A DNA stretch of 58,789 nucleotides from Streptomyces morookaense (GCF_013030945.1 NZ_JABBXF010000073.1:1-58789), one strand, 5' to 3'. Numbered from the stretch's first letter, positions 6,710 through 14,828 are shown. The notes: a model not told the origin generated them from the sequence alone. Translations and numbers: made by a program.

Positions 6710-8308
6710 GTGATCACCGCCTCCGGAATCGAGCTGCGCGCCGGCGCGCGCATCCTCATCGAGTCCGCCAATTTCCGCATCGCCAAGGGCGACCGCATCG
6801 GCCTCGTCGGCCGCAACGGCGCCGGCAAGACCACCCTCACCAAGTGCCTCGCGGGCGAGGGCATCCCGGCGGCCGGCACCATCACCCGCTCCGGAGAGGT
6901 CGGCTACCTCCCGCAGGACCCCCGCACCGGTGACCTCGACGTGCTGGCGCGCGACCGCATCCTCTCGGCCCGCGGCCTCGACGTCCTGCTGCGCAAGATG
7001 CGGGAGAACGAGGACCGGATGGCGAACGGCAAGGGCGCCACCCGTGAGAAGGCGATGAAGAAGTACGAGCGCCTGGAGACGGAGTTCCTCACCAAGGGCG
7101 GGTACGCCGCCGAGTCCGAGGCCGCCACCATCGCCGCCGCGCTCAGCCTGCCCGACCGGGTGCTCGGCCAGCCGCTGCACACCCTCTCCGGCGGTCAGCG
7201 CCGCCGCGTCGAGCTCGCCCGGATCCTCTTCTCCGACGCCGACACCCTGCTGCTCGACGAGCCCACGAACCACCTCGACGCCGACTCGATCGTCTGGCTG
7301 CGCGACTACCTCAAGACCTACCGCGGCGGCTTCATCGTCATCTCCCACGACGTCGACCTCGTCGAGACCGTCGTCAACAAGGTCTTCTACCTCGATGCCA
7401 ACCGCTCGGTCATCGACGTCTACAACATGGGCTGGAAGCTCTACCAGCAGCAGCGCGAGGCCGACGAGAAGCGCCGCAAGCGCGAGCGGCAGAACGCGGA
7501 GAAGAAGGCCGCCGCCCTGAACGCGCAGGCCGACAAGATGCGCGCCAAGGCCACCAAGACCGTCGCCGCGCAGAACATGGCCCGCCGCGCCGAGAAGCTG
7601 CTCGCCGGGCTGGAGGACGAGCGGGTCTCCGACAAGGTCGCCAAGCTGCGCTTCCCCGAGCCCGCGCCCTGCGGCAAGACGCCGCTGACGGCGGAGGGCC
7701 TGTCGAAGTCGTACGGCTCCCTGGAGATCTTCACCGACGTCGACCTGGCCATCGACAAGGGCTCCCGCGTCGTCATCCTCGGCCTCAACGGCGCCGGCAA
7801 GACGACCCTGCTGCGCCTGCTCGGCGGCGTCGAGAAGGCCGACACCGGCCAGGTCGTCGAGGGCCACGGCCTCAAGCTGGGCTACTACGCCCAGGAGCAC
7901 GAGACGCTCGACCCGGACCGCACGGTCCTGGAGAACATGCGCTCCTCCGCGCCCGACCTCGACCTGGTCGAGGTGCGCAAGGTGCTGGGCTCGTTCCTGT
8001 TCTCCGGCGACGACGTGGACAAGCCCGCGGGCGTCCTGTCCGGCGGCGAGAAGACCCGTCTCGCCCTCGCCACGCTGGTGGTCTCCTCGGCGAACGTGCT
8101 GCTGCTGGACGAGCCCACCAACAACCTCGACCCCGCCAGCCGCGAGGAGATCCTCGGCGCCCTGCGCACCTACAAGGGCGCGGTCGTCCTGGTCACGCAC
8201 GACGAGGGCGCCGTCGAGGCCCTCCAGCCGGAACGCATCATTCTCCTGCCGGATGGCATCGAGGACCTCTGGGGCCCCGACTACGCCGACCTGGTCGCCC
8301 TGGCCTGA
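6710..8308 (+). CDS. ABC-F family ATPase (ribosome-associated)
   Basis: This soluble 532-residue protein has two ATP-binding cassettes and no membrane domain. Walker A motifs are GRNGAGKTT (near 35) and GLNGAGKTT (near 358). Signature motifs are LSGGQRRRVELA (near 158) and LSGGEKTRLALA (near 442), each followed by LLLDEPT and an NHLD or NNLD box. A Lys/Arg/Glu-rich coiled linker lies between the domains (about 235-310), as in ribosome-binding ABC-F factors. The start is GTG 6710 with AGGAG 12 bases upstream. Whether it is a housekeeping translation factor or gives antibiotic tolerance cannot be decided from sequence. Confidence 0.92.
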   Translation: MITASGIELRAGARILIESANFRIAKGDRIGLVGRNGAGKTTLTKCLAGEGIPAAGTITRSGEVGYLPQDPRTGDLDVLARDRILSARGLDVLLRKMRENEDRMANGKGATREKAMKKYERLETEFLTKGGYAAESEAATIAAALSLPDRVLGQPLHTLSGGQRRRVELARILFSDADTLLLDEPTNHLDADSIVWLRDYLKTYRGGFIVISHDVDLVETVVNKVFYLDANRSVIDVYNMGWKLYQQQREADEKRRKRERQNAEKKAAALNAQADKMRAKATKTVAAQNMARRAEKLLAGLEDERVSDKVAKLRFPEPAPCGKTPLTAEGLSKSYGSLEIFTDVDLAIDKGSRVVILGLNGAGKTTLLRLLGGVEKADTGQVVEGHGLKLGYYAQEHETLDPDRTVLENMRSSAPDLDLVEVRKVLGSFLFSGDDVDKPAGVLSGGEKTRLALATLVVSSANVLLLDEPTNNLDPASREEILGALRTYKGAVVLVTHDEGAVEALQPERIILLPDGIEDLWGPDYADLVALA

Positions 8309-8328
8309 TCCCCGGCCCCGCCGGCCGT

Positions 8329-8347
8329 GATCGGGGCCGTCCCGATC
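8329..8347 (+). terminator. Hairpin after ABC-F gene
   Basis: GATCGGG pairs with CCCGATC around a five-base loop, 20 bases after the ABC-F stop. It is a short stem without a T-run, consistent with a streptomycete terminator. Confidence 0.6.
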
Positions 8348-8677
8348 ATTCGGCCGATGCGTGATCCATCATCTGAGTGAGGACGGCTCGTACCGGGGTG
8401 TGGCGGTGCGCTCCGGCGCACGCGCCGCCCCGGCTGCCGGACCCCCGCCCCGGGAGTGCTTCCAGTGCCCCCTCTGACCTGCCTCTTCCCTGCGCCACCC
8501 GGACGGCCGTACGACCGGATCCGGACGGAATCGCCTGCTCCAGGCCCCGGCGCAGCCGGAAATCACGGGATCCGTTTCCTGCGGACTTCCCATGGACCTT
8601 GCCGAATGGGTGGCCAGGACGCCGCCTAGGGGTGATCATGAGAGACAAGAGGAGCATCTCCCCCTGAGGAGGCACGG
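8348..8677. other. Gene-free interval before mini-HTH gene
   Basis: I see no supportable gene in these 330 bases. A possible nine-codon ORF, MRDKRSISP, runs 8638-8667, and its stop overlaps the GAGGAGG ribosome-binding site of the next gene. A CCTAGGGG segment just before it may be part of the promoter. The rest is unremarkable GC-rich sequence. Confidence 0.4.
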
Positions 8678-8899
8678 GTGGCCGAGACTCTGAAGAAGGG
8701 CAGCCGGGTGACCGGCGCCGCGCGCGAAAAGCTCGCGGCAGACCTGAAGAAGAAGTACGACGCTGGTGCGAGTATCAGGGCGCTGGCCGAAGAGACCGGT
8801 CGCTCCTACGGCTTCGTGCACCGGATGCTCAGCGAATCCGGCGTGGTCCTGCGCGGCCGCGGCGGAGCGACGCGCGGCAAGAAGGCCGCCTCGGTCTGA
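8678..8899 (+). CDS. Small helix-turn-helix protein
   Basis: This 73-residue basic protein has a central HTH (about residues 28-55) built from AGASIRALAEETGRSYGFVH, flanked by Lys-rich helices at both ends and a GRGGATRGKK tail. This compact HTH protein is widespread in streptomycetes and resembles the DNA-binding part of resolvase or WhiA-like folds. I know of no fixed role. The GTG start has a strong GAGGAGG site six bases upstream. A hairpin follows at 8928-8959, so it is monocistronic. Confidence 0.85.
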   Translation: MAETLKKGSRVTGAAREKLAADLKKKYDAGASIRALAEETGRSYGFVHRMLSESGVVLRGRGGATRGKKAASV

Positions 8900-8927
8900 C
8901 GCCGCGCAACAGTCAGTTGTGGGCAGC

Positions 8928-8959
8928 CCACCCGGTCGGCCGACCTGTCGGCCGGGTGG
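8928..8959 (+). terminator. Hairpin after mini-HTH gene
   Basis: CCACCCGG (8928-8935) pairs with CCGGGTGG (8952-8959); inner TCGGCC/GACC bases extend the stem imperfectly. It lies 28 bases after the stop codon. Confidence 0.55.
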
Positions 8960-9007
8960 TTACTGTGCAGTACGTTTCCATGCGACTGCGGCCACTCGGA
9001 GGCCCCC

Positions 9008-9805
9008 ATGACTGTCAGCAAGACCCTGCTCGACCAGAACGGCGTCCGGCTCACCGTCGACGGCACGGGTGCCGTTGCCACGGTCACGCTCGACCGTCCC
9101 GCCAAGCGCAATGCCCAGTCGCCCGCCCTGTGGCGGGCGCTGACCGCGGCGGGCCGGCAGCTGCCCGGCAGCGTGCGCGTCGTGCTGCTCCGCGGTGAGG
9201 GCAAGTCCTTCTCCGCGGGGCTCGACCGGCAGGCCTTCACGCCCGAGGGCTTCGACGGCGAGCCGTCGTTCCTGGACCTCGCGCGCGGCAGCGACGAGGC
9301 GCTCGACGCCGAAATCGCCTCCTACCAGGAGGCGTTCACCTGGTGGCGGCGCACCGACCTCGTCTCCATAGCCGCTGTGCAGGGCCACGCGATCGGCGCG
9401 GGCTTCCAGCTCGCCCTCGCCTGCGACCTGCGAGTCTGCGCGGACGACGTGCAGTTCGCCATGCGCGAGACCAGCCTGGGGCTGGTCCCCGACCTGGGCG
9501 GCACCCAGCCGCTCGTCGAACTGGTCGGCTACGCAAGGGCGCTGGAGATCTGCGCCACGGGCCGTTTCGTCCACGCGGAGGAGGCGGAGCGGACCGGCCT
9601 GGCCAATCTGGTCGTCCCGCGCGACGAACTCGACGCCGCCGCAGCCGACTTGGCGGCCGCGCTGCTGGCCGCGCCGCGTGACGCGGTCGTGGAGACCAAG
9701 GCGTTGCTGCGGGGCGCTGCTGGTCGTACCTATGACCAGCAGCGCGTGGCCGAGCGCGCGGCTCAGGCGCGGCGCCTGAGGGACCTGGCGGGGATGGGGG
9801 AGTAG
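9008..9805 (+). CDS. Enoyl-CoA hydratase/isomerase family protein
   Basis: This 265-residue crotonase-fold protein starts at ATG 9008. The first oxyanion-hole segment is GKSFSAGLDRQAF (near 66) and the second is HAIGAGFQLALACDLR (near 126). The general-base glutamate of the hydratases is present in MRETSLGLVPDLGGTQ. The other catalytic glutamate, normally in GGGCEL, is replaced by glutamine in GAGFQL. A plain hydratase activity is therefore doubtful. Isomerase or another acyl-CoA reaction is possible. It stands alone, with no other beta-oxidation gene next to it. Confidence 0.87.
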   Translation: MTVSKTLLDQNGVRLTVDGTGAVATVTLDRPAKRNAQSPALWRALTAAGRQLPGSVRVVLLRGEGKSFSAGLDRQAFTPEGFDGEPSFLDLARGSDEALDAEIASYQEAFTWWRRTDLVSIAAVQGHAIGAGFQLALACDLRVCADDVQFAMRETSLGLVPDLGGTQPLVELVGYARALEICATGRFVHAEEAERTGLANLVVPRDELDAAAADLAAALLAAPRDAVVETKALLRGAAGRTYDQQRVAERAAQARRLRDLAGMGE

Positions 9806-9846
9806 CCCCCCGCTCCGTAGGGGGTGCGCCCCGTACGGGGCGCAGA
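9806..9846. repeat. Dispersed GC palindrome (copy C)
   Basis: The segment contains CCCCCCGCTCCGTAGGGGG and GCGCCCCGTACGGGGCGC in tandem, two short palindromes of the same family as 476-550. It lies directly behind the enoyl-CoA hydratase gene and probably ends its transcript. Confidence 0.6.
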
Positions 9847-9906
9847 GACGTCGGACACGCCCTAGGGTGGCAAGTGGACCCCGTCCCCGGACGAGAGGCG
9901 GTCGAG

Positions 9907-10344
9907 ATGGCCGACACACCACCGCAAGCCAAGGCCAAGGCACCGACCGAGCCAGCCGAGCGCGGCCGGACCACCATCGCGGACGGCGTCGTCGAGAAGA
10001 TCGCCGGGCTCGCCGCCCGGGACGTGCTCGGCGTGCACGCCATGGGCAGCGGACTGTCCCGCACCTTCGGCGCGGTGCGGGACAGGGTGCCCGGGGGCGG
10101 CAAGGCCGTCACCCGGGGCGTGAAGGCGGAGGTCGGCGAGGTGCAGACCGCGCTGGATCTGGAGATCGTGGTCGATTACGGAGTCGCCATCGCGGGTGTG
10201 GCCCGCGCCGTGCGGGAAAACGTCATTGCAGCGGTGGAGCGGATGACGGGCCTGGAGGTCGTCGAGGTCAACATCGCCGTGACCGACGTCAAGCTGCCGG
10301 ACGAGGGCGAGGACGAGGAAGAGGCCGAGCCCAGGATCCAGTAG
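9907..10344 (+). CDS. Asp23/Gls24 family envelope stress protein
   Basis: The protein has 145 residues. The family core is visible from TTIADGVVEKIAGLAARDV (about 21-39) through DYGVAIAGVARAVRENVIAA to LEVVEVNIAVTDVKLP, ending in an acidic tail. Asp23 proteins are membrane-tethered by AmaP in firmicutes and respond to cell-wall stress. The start is ATG 9907 with GAGAGG nine bases upstream. It opens a five-gene operon (9907-12007) holding a second Asp23-like gene, a DUF6286 gene and an AmaP gene. A TAGGGT -10-like element is at 9863-9868. Confidence 0.88.
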   Translation: MADTPPQAKAKAPTEPAERGRTTIADGVVEKIAGLAARDVLGVHAMGSGLSRTFGAVRDRVPGGGKAVTRGVKAEVGEVQTALDLEIVVDYGVAIAGVARAVRENVIAAVERMTGLEVVEVNIAVTDVKLPDEGEDEEEAEPRIQ

Positions 10345-10354
10345 GGAGCGCACG

Positions 10355-10546
10355 ATGAGCATGGCCGTGGCCGGCCTGATCGCCGGCATGGCGCTCGGAT
10401 TCGCCGGGTACTTCGGCGGATTCGGGGCCTTTCTGCTGGTGGCGGCCCTGGGCGCCATCGGCTTCGTGGCGGGCCGGTTCCTGGACGGCGACCTGGAGCC
10501 GGGCGACCTGTTCCGCCCCCGGGAACGCGACGGGCGGCGGCGGTAG
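10355..10546 (+). CDS. Small membrane protein of the Asp23 operon
   Basis: The 63-residue product has one or two tightly spaced membrane segments made of Gly/Ala/Phe-rich sequence (about residues 3-44, including GFAGYFGGFGAFLLVAALGA). A basic cytoplasmic tail follows, DLFRPRERDGRRR. An AGGGAG site precedes the ATG. It lies between the two Asp23-like genes with gaps of 10 and 2 bases, so it is surely co-transcribed. It matches the small transmembrane proteins that accompany AmaP/Asp23 genes in actinomycetes; its role is unknown. Confidence 0.8.
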   Translation: MSMAVAGLIAGMALGFAGYFGGFGAFLLVAALGAIGFVAGRFLDGDLEPGDLFRPRERDGRRR

Positions 10547-10548
10547 AC

Positions 10549-10881
10549 ATGGGGGACGGGCAGCCGGTACCGCCCGGCGAGCGCGGTGCGACGCGTATCG
10601 CCGATGTCGTCGTCGCGAAGATCGCCGCACAGGCGGCCCGCGAGGCCGTCGACGGGGAGTTCCCGCGCGCCTCGGTGACGGTGCACGAGAAGTCGGCCCG
10701 CGTCCGGGTGGCCGTCGAGCTGGAGTACCCGACGGACATCGGCGCCCGCTGCCGTGCCGTGCGGTCCCGGATCGCCGAGCGGGTCGCGGAACTGGCCGGC
10801 CTGGAGGTCCCCGAGGTGGCGGTCACCGTGGAGCGGCTGCGTTCGCCGCACCTGGACGAGGGCCGGGAGCGGGTGCGATGA
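10549..10881 (+). CDS. Second Asp23/Gls24-like protein
   Basis: This 110-residue protein has the shortened Asp23 fold. It runs from TRIADVVVAKIAAQAAREAV through VRVAVELEYPTDIGARCRAV and ends VPEVAVTVERLRSP. It lacks the N-terminal and acidic extensions of the first copy, so the operon encodes two non-identical Asp23-type subunits. It starts two bases after the small membrane gene, and its stop overlaps the next start (ATGA at 10878-10881), which indicates translational coupling. Confidence 0.82.
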   Translation: MGDGQPVPPGERGATRIADVVVAKIAAQAAREAVDGEFPRASVTVHEKSARVRVAVELEYPTDIGARCRAVRSRIAERVAELAGLEVPEVAVTVERLRSPHLDEGRERVR

Positions 10882-11474
10882 CTCCCCCGGCTACCTCCCC
10901 CGGCTACCGCTGGGGGTGCCCCCAGAGGTACCCCCACCGCGCCCGGCGCTTCTGGTCCGCCCGCCGGGTGCCCGCCGCCCTCGTCGCGGCTGTCGTGCTG
11001 GGGGCCTCGGGGATTCTGCTCTACGACGTCGTCGCCGTCCGCGCCTCCCGCCCGGCGATGTCCTGGCGCCGCCGGCTCGCGCACGAGCTGGCCACCCGCC
11101 CGCTCGACGGCGCCTGGGCCACCGGCTGCGCGGCCGCCGCCGTCCTGGCGGGCTGCTGGCTGATCGCCCTGGCCGTAACGCCCGGGCTGCGCGGGCTGCT
11201 GCCCCTGCGCCGCGACACCCCGGACGTACGGGCCGCACTGGACCGCGCGGCCGCCGAACTGGTGCTGCGCGACCGGGTGATGGCGGTCTCCGGCGTGCAG
11301 TGGGCCCGGGTCGACGTGGGCCGCCGCAGGGTACGGGCCCGGGCCCGCGCGCACTTCCGGGACCTGGACGACGTACGCGCGGACGTGGACGGCGTACTGG
11401 CCGACACCGTACGGGAGTTGGGCCTGGCCCGGCAGCCCGCGCTGTCGGCGCGGGTGGGGAGGGCGCGGTGCTGA
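10878..11474 (+). CDS. DUF6286-type membrane protein of the Asp23 operon
   Basis: The product has 198 residues: a basic, low-conservation N-terminus (1-35), two membrane segments (about 36-55 and 88-112), then a cytosolic alpha/beta domain rich in Arg and Asp. I take the last domain to be the DUF6286 region that habitually accompanies AmaP in actinobacteria. The N-terminal codons 5-18 are formed by a copy of the dispersed palindromic repeat (10890-10935), so this part of the protein is probably not functional sequence. It overlaps both neighbours (ATGA in front, 7 bases behind). Confidence 0.78.
   Translation: MTPPATSPGYRWGCPQRYPHRARRFWSARRVPAALVAAVVLGASGILLYDVVAVRASRPAMSWRRRLAHELATRPLDGAWATGCAAAAVLAGCWLIALAVTPGLRGLLPLRRDTPDVRAALDRAAAELVLRDRVMAVSGVQWARVDVGRRRVRARARAHFRDLDDVRADVDGVLADTVRELGLARQPALSARVGRARC
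10890..10935. repeat. Dispersed palindrome embedded in the DUF6286 coding region
   Basis: TACCTC at 10892-10897 pairs with GAGGTA at 10925-10930. Inside them CTGGGGGTGCCCCCAG (10910-10925) is itself a stem. The same CTGGGG..CCCCAG core occurs in the intergenic copies at 476-550 and 49719-49737. Here it is read through as codons 5-18 of the DUF6286 protein. Confidence 0.7.
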
Positions 11475-12007
11475 GGGCCGTCAACCGGGTGCTGGTCGGG
11501 CTGGCCGGCCTGATGCTGCTGGCGCTCGGCACGGCCGTCCTGGCCGGCCGCCTGCACGGCGTGCTGCTGAGCACCGCCACCCGCCACAAGTGGCGGGCCC
11601 ACGGCTGGTGGTGGCCGACGGTCATCGCCGTGCTGTCCGCGCTGGTCCTGCTCGCGCTGTGGTGGCTGCTCGCACAACTGCACCGGCGCCGGCCGCGCGA
11701 GGTGGCCGTGGACTGCGGCGACGGCGGGACGGTGGCGGTGCGGGGGCGGGCCCTGGAGGCGGTGCTGGAGGCCGAGGCGGGGGCCCTGGACGGGGTGGAC
11801 CGGGCCAGGGCGCCCCTCACCGGCCGCCGCACGGCGCCGGGGGTCAGGATCACGTTGATCCTGACCCCGCACGCCACGCCGGCCGCGGCCCTGCACCGGC
11901 TGCAGGAGGAGGTGCTGGCCCCGGCCCGCACATCGATGGGCCTGCCGGCCTTCCCGGCGGAGATCAGACTCCGCACGGTACGCCACAGGGCGGAACGGGT
12001 GGAGTAA
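11468..12007 (+). CDS. amaP: Alkaline shock response membrane anchor protein AmaP
   Basis: The product has 179 residues from GTG 11468. Two transmembrane segments (about 7-28, GLAGLMLLALGTAVLAGRLH, and 52-73, TVIAVLSALVLLALWWLLAQ) are followed by a small Asp23-like cytosolic domain ending in RLRTVRHRAERVE. In firmicutes AmaP anchors Asp23 to the membrane, and here it would hold the two Asp23-like proteins of the same operon. It overlaps the preceding gene by seven bases and is followed by a repeat hairpin that ends the operon. Confidence 0.83.
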   Translation: MLRAVNRVLVGLAGLMLLALGTAVLAGRLHGVLLSTATRHKWRAHGWWWPTVIAVLSALVLLALWWLLAQLHRRRPREVAVDCGDGGTVAVRGRALEAVLEAEAGALDGVDRARAPLTGRRTAPGVRITLILTPHATPAAALHRLQEEVLAPARTSMGLPAFPAEIRLRTVRHRAERVE

Positions 12008-12060
12008 CGCCCCCTAAGGGGCGCTGGGGGAGGAACTGCGCGAGCAACCCCGACGCACCC
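12008..12060. repeat. Dispersed repeat behind amaP (copy D)
   Basis: It opens with GCCCCCTAAGGGGC, continues with CGCTGGGGGAGG, then GAACTGCGCGAGCAACC. The last part is shared almost exactly with the copy at 20471-20510. It separates amaP from the convergent SDR gene. Confidence 0.6.
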
Positions 12061-12124
12061 GCACCCGCAAACCGGCAACGCGCCGCGGGGCCCCCGCCAA
12101 CGTGCCGCGAGGCAACCGGCGAGG

Positions 12125-12880
12125 TCAGATCCCCTGCCGCGCCCCGCCGTCCACCGGCACCATCACACCCGTGAGGTAGGACGCCGCAGGCGACAGCAAA
12201 AACGCGGCCACCCTGCCGAACTCCTCCGGCGCCCCGTACCGCCCCAGCGGAATCCGCGCCTCGTGCCGGGCCCGGGCCGCCTCCGAGTCCCCGGAGAGCG
12301 CGTCGAGTTCGCGTACCCGGTCCGTCTCGATCCGCGCCGGCAGCAGCCCGACCACGCGGATGCCGCGCGGCCCCAGCTCCGCGGCAAGGGACTTGGCGAA
12401 CCCGGCGAGGCCGGGCCGCAGGCCGTTGGAGATCGTCAGGCCGGGGACGGGCTCGTACACCGACGAGGACAGCACGAAGCCGATCACCCCGCCCTCGCCC
12501 ATCGCCTCCGCCGCCGTCCGCGCCAGCCGCACCGCACCGAGGAACACCGATTCGAAGGCCGCCCGCCACTGGTCGTCGTCGTTGCCCTCCGCCGAACCCG
12601 GCGGCGGTCCGCCGACGCTGATGAGGACGCCGTCGAGGCGGCCGAAGCGTTCGCGGGCGGTGGCGACGAGCCGCTCCGCCGCCGCGGGATCGGCGTTGTC
12701 GGCGGCGACGCCGACTGCGTCCGTGCCCAGCGAGGCGGCCGCCCGCGCCGCGGCATCGCCGTCCCGGCCGGAGACCACCAGCCGGGCGCCGTCGGCGGCG
12801 AGTTCACGGGCGGCGGCGAACCCCAGCCCACGGCTCGCGCCGGTGAGCACGTACACCTTGTCCTTGAGTCCGAGATCCAT
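12125..12880 (-). CDS. SDR-fold protein with degenerate catalytic site
   Basis: This 251-residue Rossmann-fold protein has an intact nucleotide-binding motif TGASRGLG (near 13) and an ending MVPVDGGARQGI typical of FabG-like reductases. The usual catalytic Tyr-x3-Lys is missing: after the SSSVYEPVPG segment, the expected YxxxK position reads SNGLRPG, so Asn and Arg stand where Tyr and Lys should be. It may bind NAD(P)(H) without the normal ketoreductase chemistry, or use a variant mechanism known from an SDR side branch. It is convergent with amaP, and SURF1 lies 36 bases behind its start. Confidence 0.85.
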   Translation of the reverse strand: MDLGLKDKVYVLTGASRGLGFAAARELAADGARLVVSGRDGDAAARAAASLGTDAVGVAADNADPAAAERLVATARERFGRLDGVLISVGGPPPGSAEGNDDDQWRAAFESVFLGAVRLARTAAEAMGEGGVIGFVLSSSVYEPVPGLTISNGLRPGLAGFAKSLAAELGPRGIRVVGLLPARIETDRVRELDALSGDSEAARARHEARIPLGRYGAPEEFGRVAAFLLSPAASYLTGVMVPVDGGARQGI

Positions 12881-12916
12881 GGGGGTCAGTCTGCCGTGCC
12901 CCCGGGACGCCCGTCC

Positions 12917-13705
12917 CTACGGAGTGGCGCCCGCCACGGCGGCGGTCTCCGGAGCGGCGGCCGCCGCCAGGCGGTCCCGGCGTTCGCGGCGGACCAGGAT
13001 GAACCAGCCGACGGGCACGCCTCCGGCGAACAGCCACCACTGGATGGCGTACGCCAGGTGCGGGCCGATGTCGCTGTGGTCGGGGGCGGCCACCGGCTTG
13101 GGCCCGTCCTTGGGCGCCGGGTCGACGAGCTCGATGTAGCCGGCCAGCACCGCGCGGTTCATGGCCTTGGACCGCTGGTCGCTGTTGATCAGCATCACCT
13201 GGCGGGGCGGCAGGCCCGCGGTGTCCTTGATGCCGCTGGCGGCCGTCGTCTCGTCCTGCTTCAGCCGGCCGGTGACGGTGATCTTGCCGGAGGGGGCGGC
13301 GGGGACGTCCGGGTAGCGCATCGGGTCGTCGCCGGCCGGGACCCAGCCGCGGTTGACGAGGACGGCCCGGCCGTCGTCGAGCAGCAGCGGGGTGAGGACG
13401 AAGTAGCCCTGGTGGCCGTTGTCGTCGGTCCGGCGCCGGACCACGACCTCGTCCTTGGTGTCGTATGTACCGCTCGCCGTGACCCGGCGCCACACATCCG
13501 AGCCGGCCACCTCGCGGCCGGGTGCCGTGAGCCCGGTCACGGGCACGGGGTCGGCGGCGAGGCTGTGGGCGATCTGGTTGTTCTGCGCGACCTTGTGCTC
13601 ATGGCGGTGCAGCTGCCAGAACCCCAGCCGCACCATCACCGGGATGAGAACGAGTCCCACGAGGGTGAGGATCACCCACTGCCGGGACAACAGGAAGCGG
13701 TACAC
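12917..13705 (-). CDS. SURF1 family protein (cytochrome c oxidase assembly)
   Basis: The product has 262 residues with the SURF1 layout. An N-terminal membrane span (about 10-30) ends in GFWQLHRHE. The soluble domain includes ASGTYD, GYFVLTPLLL, VLVNRGWVP and VTGRLKQDE. A second span near the C-terminus (IQWWLFAGGVPVGWFILVRR) is followed by a basic/Ala-rich tail. SURF1 proteins help insert heme A in aa3-type cytochrome oxidase. No oxidase genes are in the window. Confidence 0.92.
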   Translation of the reverse strand: MYRFLLSRQWVILTLVGLVLIPVMVRLGFWQLHRHEHKVAQNNQIAHSLAADPVPVTGLTAPGREVAGSDVWRRVTASGTYDTKDEVVVRRRTDDNGHQGYFVLTPLLLDDGRAVLVNRGWVPAGDDPMRYPDVPAAPSGKITVTGRLKQDETTAASGIKDTAGLPPRQVMLINSDQRSKAMNRAVLAGYIELVDPAPKDGPKPVAAPDHSDIGPHLAYAIQWWLFAGGVPVGWFILVRRERRDRLAAAAAPETAAVAGATP

Positions 13706-13726
13706 GCTTTTGACGGTACCCGGTGG

Positions 13727-14734
13727 CTACGCCTTGCTCCGCGCCGGGGTCACATGCAGCAGAAGCTGCATAAAAGCGGCCTCGTCGACGATCGGGGTGC
13801 CGAAGGAGCGGGCCTTGGCCGTCTTGGACGTGGGGGAGCCGGGATCGTTGGTGACCAGCAGGCTGGTGAGCCGGGAGACGCTGGTGGCCACGTGCAGCCC
13901 GGCCTCCACGGCCCGGTCCTCCAAGAGCTCGCGGTCGACGGAGGTGTCGCCGGAGAACGCGACCCGCATGCCCTGAATGAGCTGTTCGCCCGGTTCGTAA
14001 CGCCCGGGGTTGGGATACGGGCAGGCCGGGCGCTTGCGGCTGGGCCGCCAGGTCTGCGGCCGGTACCCGTAGGAGGAGGACGGCTGATATCCGATGGTCG
14101 CCGACCGTGTGCCCGCCGCCGGGCCGTCCGACCACTCCGTCAGCGGCTGGCAGGCCAGCAGCGGCAGCCGCAGCCCCGCCTCGGCCGCCAGGCGCAGGCT
14201 GGGCCGGAACGCCTCGGCGAGCACACGGGCGTCGTCGAGCGCATGGTGGGCACGCTGCTGCACGACGCCGTAGTGCGCGGCGAGCGACTCCAGCTTGTGG
14301 TTGGGCAGCGGCAGCTGCAGCTCCTTGGAGAGTGCGATCGTGCACAGCCGCTGCCGCACGGGGACGTCCGCCCGGGCGCGGGCGTACTCGCGGGAGATCA
14401 TCGACCAGTCGAAGGCGGCGTTGTGCGCGACGAGAACCCGCCCTGCCAGCCGCTCGGCGAACGGCTCGGCGATGTCCTTGAACAGCGGTGCGTCCGCGAG
14501 GACTTCGGAGGTGAGCCCGTGGATCCACACCGGGCCGGGATCGCGCTGCGGGTTGACCAGCGTGTACCACTGGTCCTCCACCTCGCCCCGGGCGTCCAGC
14601 TGGTAGACGGCAGCCGACACTATCCGGTCGTCGCGGGCGAGCCCCGTGGTCTCCACGTCGACGACCGCGTATCCCTGCGGATACGCGGCCGGCCACGGGC
14701 TGTGCGGTGCGGCGGCGGGGTGGTCTTCGAGCAT
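13727..14734 (-). CDS. DEDDh 3'-5' exonuclease with C-terminal BRCT domain
   Basis: The product has 335 residues from ATG 14734. The N-terminal exonuclease domain resembles DNA polymerase III epsilon: ExoI DVETTG (near 29), ExoII HNAAFDW (near 113), ExoIII HHALDDAR (near 170). A linker of about 60 residues rich in Ser, Tyr and Pro follows. The C-terminal BRCT-like domain starts MRVAFSGDTSVDRELLE and ends IVDEAAFMQLLLH. It probably acts as a repair or proofreading nuclease. The frame is open to 14905, but ATG 14734 matches the start of family homology best. Confidence 0.9.
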   Translation of the reverse strand: MLEDHPAAAPHSPWPAAYPQGYAVVDVETTGLARDDRIVSAAVYQLDARGEVEDQWYTLVNPQRDPGPVWIHGLTSEVLADAPLFKDIAEPFAERLAGRVLVAHNAAFDWSMISREYARARADVPVRQRLCTIALSKELQLPLPNHKLESLAAHYGVVQQRAHHALDDARVLAEAFRPSLRLAAEAGLRLPLLACQPLTEWSDGPAAGTRSATIGYQPSSSYGYRPQTWRPSRKRPACPYPNPGRYEPGEQLIQGMRVAFSGDTSVDRELLEDRAVEAGLHVATSVSRLTSLLVTNDPGSPTSKTAKARSFGTPIVDEAAFMQLLLHVTPARSKA

Positions 14735-14828
14735 GGTCACAGAGGATACGGGCCCGCACTGACAACGGGAGATTCGGACGTCAGGGGGGAGGGGATCCGG
14801 CCACCCGTAAGCGGGACGTGCACCACGG

